Shown here: piece by piece, positions 60,700 through 64,000 of the stretch | Numbering within the stretch: the first letter of the stretch is position 1 | Layout of the letters: each line of letters begins with the position of its first letter | Assembly (NCBI GenBank): GCA_945910005.1 | Contig: OX246741.1 | Location: 10,774,669-10,838,668 of the forward strand | Direction: 5' to 3' | DNA from: Isoperla grammatica | Lineage: Eukaryota > Arthropoda > Insecta > Plecoptera > Perlodidae | Length of the DNA stretch: 64,000 nucleotides | Made by a program: the position numbers and the translations under genes | The notes under the pieces: model-generated | Told to the model about the DNA's origin: nothing | Seen by the model: the letters and a program-made list of their open reading frames with translations, nothing else | The model's database searches: none

Positions 60700-61786
60700 A
60701 GGTTGCCTATACTAGCCTCACACCGACCTCAGATCCTCACCTACAGCTTCTTTCATGCACGCTGTTTCAACGAACATCAACAGAATCAACAGAAACGTTC
60801 TTCCTCTTAGTCAAGTGTAGAGGAGCCCGGATGTGGCCACCTGTCCCGCCGTGTAGGCTCCTTGGTTCGAGGCCCGGTGGTTGGCTAGAGACAGAGACAG
60901 GTCACAGGTGGCTGCTGACAACAACACGCGTGTGCCAGCTCCGAGAATAGTTCGGTCATCGCAAGGAATGTCAACTGTTTCAATTGTTACCTGCGACCTT
61001 GGAAATAAGTTGCGTGCGTACAGCACTAGCGGATAGATAGTTGTGTTGACTTTAGAGGGAGACGATAACAATTCCCCGCTGGTCTGCCAAGTGCCAACTG
61101 AGCATTCGAGAAGTTCAGGGCAGTGAGAACTAGGCTTCAGTAAATACATTTCAGTGGGGGACATTGATGCCATTTATAATGTGCTTCGTTGCTATGACGA
61201 CTCCAAAATTACCGTTTACGTATATATAGATTAAATAAACATCCAAAATTAAAAATCCCCAGCCGGAACCGGGAATCGAGCCCTGGACCGTCTGCGTTTT
61301 ACTTCCAAAAAACTCTGCACAGTTTTGGTGCCTTCCCCCAAACTCATCAGCGAGAAAATAATTTTTCAGTCTTGCTTGTTAGCCTCAAATAACGATCACC
61401 GATTGGCCACGACCCATTCGCTTATGAAGAACGCACCGGTAAGGTTGTTTTTCGAGGCAAGTACCACAGTTTCGAGGTAACTTCCTCAGACTGAGGCTTA
61501 CTTTGACATTGTTTCGTGTTTGAAATGCAAATTCCCGCTTCTCTGCTGGCTCAGCAGGCAGGGATTGTTTGAACACTGGTCTTTGCTCCGCGGCTTCTGA
61601 GCAAACAGGCGTCGTTGGAAACCACGGCGTACGGGTGGAACCGCGTCAAACACCACGCGTTGTCCACACATACAGTAACATTGAACCCAGTGGCGGCTCG
61701 TCCGGTCACATTTAAATGTAACATGCTACGATTAATTGTATTCACAGTATCACGAAATCCAGTTTTCTATAATCACCGTACACCTT
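60700..61786. other. Non-coding with a SINE relic
   Basis: Near 61260-61290, minus strand, GGCTCGATTCCCGG is B-box-like, followed downstream by ggggattttta. An A box is not clear. No gene recognised. Confidence 0.3.
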
Positions 61787-61918
61787 CTTCGGTAATGCTT
61801 CCGTCACGGGTGGGTGAGCGGCAGCCAACCAGCGACCGTGGCTAATTCAAATACCTGCTTGGGTTGGCCGGGACCGTAAACACGTCATCAATTGATGACG
61901 AAAGCATTACCGAAGTTG
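61787..61918. mobile_element. Fourth copy of the ACTTCGG hairpin element, inverted
   Basis: Starts cTTCGGTAATGCTTCCGTCA and ends TGACGAAAGCATTACCGAAG. The interior is the reverse complement of the copies at 60147-60583. Confidence 0.8.
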
Positions 61919-64000
61919 TTGTAAGAGAACTATACTTATTTCTTTTAACTTTTCTTAACTCTTCTTTTCCCTTTTATGTATATGTTCTACGCCTCGTCAT
62001 CAGTAACATTTTCTTAGAACCGTCACATATTGAATCCCTAGCGCAGGATATAAGACATGTTTCGTAAGATTATGGAATCATTACATCATATTATACATAT
62101 ATGTATCGGTCGACGTCATGTGGGTCGAAGAAGGTTCCTTCATTTTGTGAAGCAGTGCTCGCAAAGAGGGCTCTCGTGCATATCTTTAATAATATCTTTG
62201 CTCATTCACCGTGGTATTGTGGAATTACTCGCTTTTTCAACTTTTCCCTGTCTTTCTTCTCATTCTCCCCTCTCTGCGCCCTGAACGCCCACCAACCCTC
62301 TAACTGGAATAACCTAATGAGTGACTATTTAGTGACTACCCCAGCGATGTGTGATAGATCAGATTCGGGGGTGATGTTTAACTGTCGAATATGTCGTATA
62401 CGTAGGACAAGGTAATAAATAAAATGATTACATTATATACGAAATAATGAAAATGAACATCACTGATCCACATACAAAATAAACTAACAGATAACATTTG
62501 TTGCGCGATCAGCTTTTATAGTTCGAATAAGTGAGAAATATTGCATCTATCTCGCATGATGACATTCCCCGAACCATTAAGTGATAATTTGTGAATAATA
62601 AACGTGATTGGTGAGAGAGTCAATGTGCACACAACAGAACAGTTCTGTTTGTATATGACATTACGCGTACCTACCGCGCCCACTTATGTTTTCAAAATGT
62701 TTTTAATCATTTGAAAACACGTCATAACCGAATACTGATAATATCTAATCAATTCTTTGATTGGCTAATAAAGCGACACAATAATACGAGTATTGGTAAT
62801 TATTATCACATGCGATATACACAGTATTTCAATTTGTAATTAACACGCTCATTGTGTTGTGTGGCAATCGAATAAGCTGTGAACATTGATTGATTGGATT
62901 TGTCACATGGGTGTTATGGTAATTATTACAGGGGGGAGGGGTGGGGCGATCACTGTGGATAACTGTTTCACGTTAATTGTGATTCCGTTGGAAATCCACT
63001 GTATAATATATGTATAAAAGGTATATTAATGTAATGTATAATAATTTATATTGAGGTTGACTTTGGCAATTTCACTGTCATGCATGTTTTTTTGGTTTTT
63101 TCTTTTTGTACAATTTTTATGTTTTTCTGATTTTGTGTATATTTTTTGTGCATGTATGTTGTACAGTACTTGATTTTGGTTTTTATTATGCGTTACTGGT
63201 GGGGCTTGGCCCTGTTAACGATATATTTCAAATACATAAATAAATAAATAATTACATGTATACATGTATAAATGTAAATGTATGTATAATTGTAGCTGCT
63301 CTAGACTCAATGCTCTGCGTAGTTCATGTACTGAAACAAACACCTGTGTGTATGTCCGTTACTCCACGTGGGGTTCTGCAGTATAAACTAGGTGACGTCA
63401 CACATAAGCCTCTATTTTATTGAGTGCAGTCAATCAAAGAACGTTATACCTTAGGACACGTGTGTGTTACTACATAGCTTTGCTGACGTCATGAATCGTG
63501 CTCCACAACGTTAGTACGAAACAAGATGACGAGCTCAATGCACTTAACTTATAACAAAGCTGAGGTAAATAGGTGGTTCTAATTATTGAAAACAGTAAAT
63601 ATTTACACAATTTAAAAAACGATTATTGTGTGTTTTGGACAGTAAACTATGTGTTATATTTTATTTATGACTTTATGGCAGAGGACATATATTAGTCCTT
63701 GTTTACTGATCCGACCGCTTTATCATTTATTACAAAACCCATGGGCGCTCCTCACCCAGAGAAATACGCAATCCAGTTCTGAAAGTGTTTGCCAAAATAA
63801 TCTTTAAGTAACGCCACATTTGTCGTTTTGGCAGCACAAGTATTTATTTTCCGAGCAAACATTTTCCACAGTGGCAATACGTAATTAATAATAAACACAT
63901 ACTGCTGAAGACTAAATGAGCATCTCGCCAATCTCGAGCGCTTAGCGAAGATAGCTAATCCAATCTGGCATCGAGAAGCTAATCACGAAAAGCAGTATTT
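61919..64000. other. AT-rich end of window, no gene
   Basis: A possible non-LTR element 3' end with (aaat)n tail lies near 63195-63255 (cctgttaacgatatatttc, then aaataaataaata). Nothing else is defined. Confidence 0.3.

Overview
This is metazoan nuclear DNA: split genes with GT-AG introns, AATAAA signals, AT-rich intergenic sequence and many transposons. The palindrome TAGGCCTA and its variants are scattered throughout, and gene content and repeats suggest a marine invertebrate, possibly an echinoderm or another deuterostome. That placement is inference, not proof.

Six protein-coding genes can be reconstructed exon by exon, all with compatible splice phases. They are: a ZAD-C2H2 zinc-finger gene (3472-1639, minus); mitochondrial ribosomal protein L19 (31672-26245, minus, five exons); a second, paralogous ZAD-C2H2 gene (38213-35027, minus); the MYG1 exonuclease (41689-39691, minus, with the N-terminal presequence in its own exon); an HSD17B8/FabG-like short-chain dehydrogenase (42117-46388, plus, five exons, first intron GC-AG); and an Fcf2-domain rRNA-processing protein of the DNTTIP2 family (48609-46853, minus). 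A short exon at 53764-53839 may start a further plus-strand gene whose product would be N-terminally acylated.

Region by region: 1-3.5 kb holds zinc-finger gene A. About 3.9-18.0 kb is a tandem array of a 1,664/1,665-bp unit (five copies, a diverged edge and a detached sixth copy after 3.55 kb of other DNA). Each unit carries two minus-strand tRNA-like modules with A-box/B-box spacing and T-run terminators. From 18.7 to 25.2 kb there is a dense set of fold-back elements. From 26 to 49 kb the genes are packed together, with hAT-like elements, a tRNA-unrelated SINE-like family and a LINE 3' end between and inside them. From 49 kb to the end no complete gene is visible. This part holds minisatellites with periods of 57 bp, 21 bp and about 24-33 bp, a TAA/ATT microsatellite, and families of short hairpin elements.

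MYG1 and HSD17B8 are divergent with 427 bp between start codons. HSD17B8 and the Fcf2 gene converge with nearly abutting poly(A) signals. MRPL19, MYG1 and (in other animals) HSD17B8 act in mitochondria, and the Fcf2 protein acts in nucleolar rRNA processing, so the gene block is housekeeping in nature. No CRISPR array, operon or prokaryotic system is present. The most unusual structures are the tRNA-like-bearing satellite and the pair of ZAD zinc-finger paralogues.
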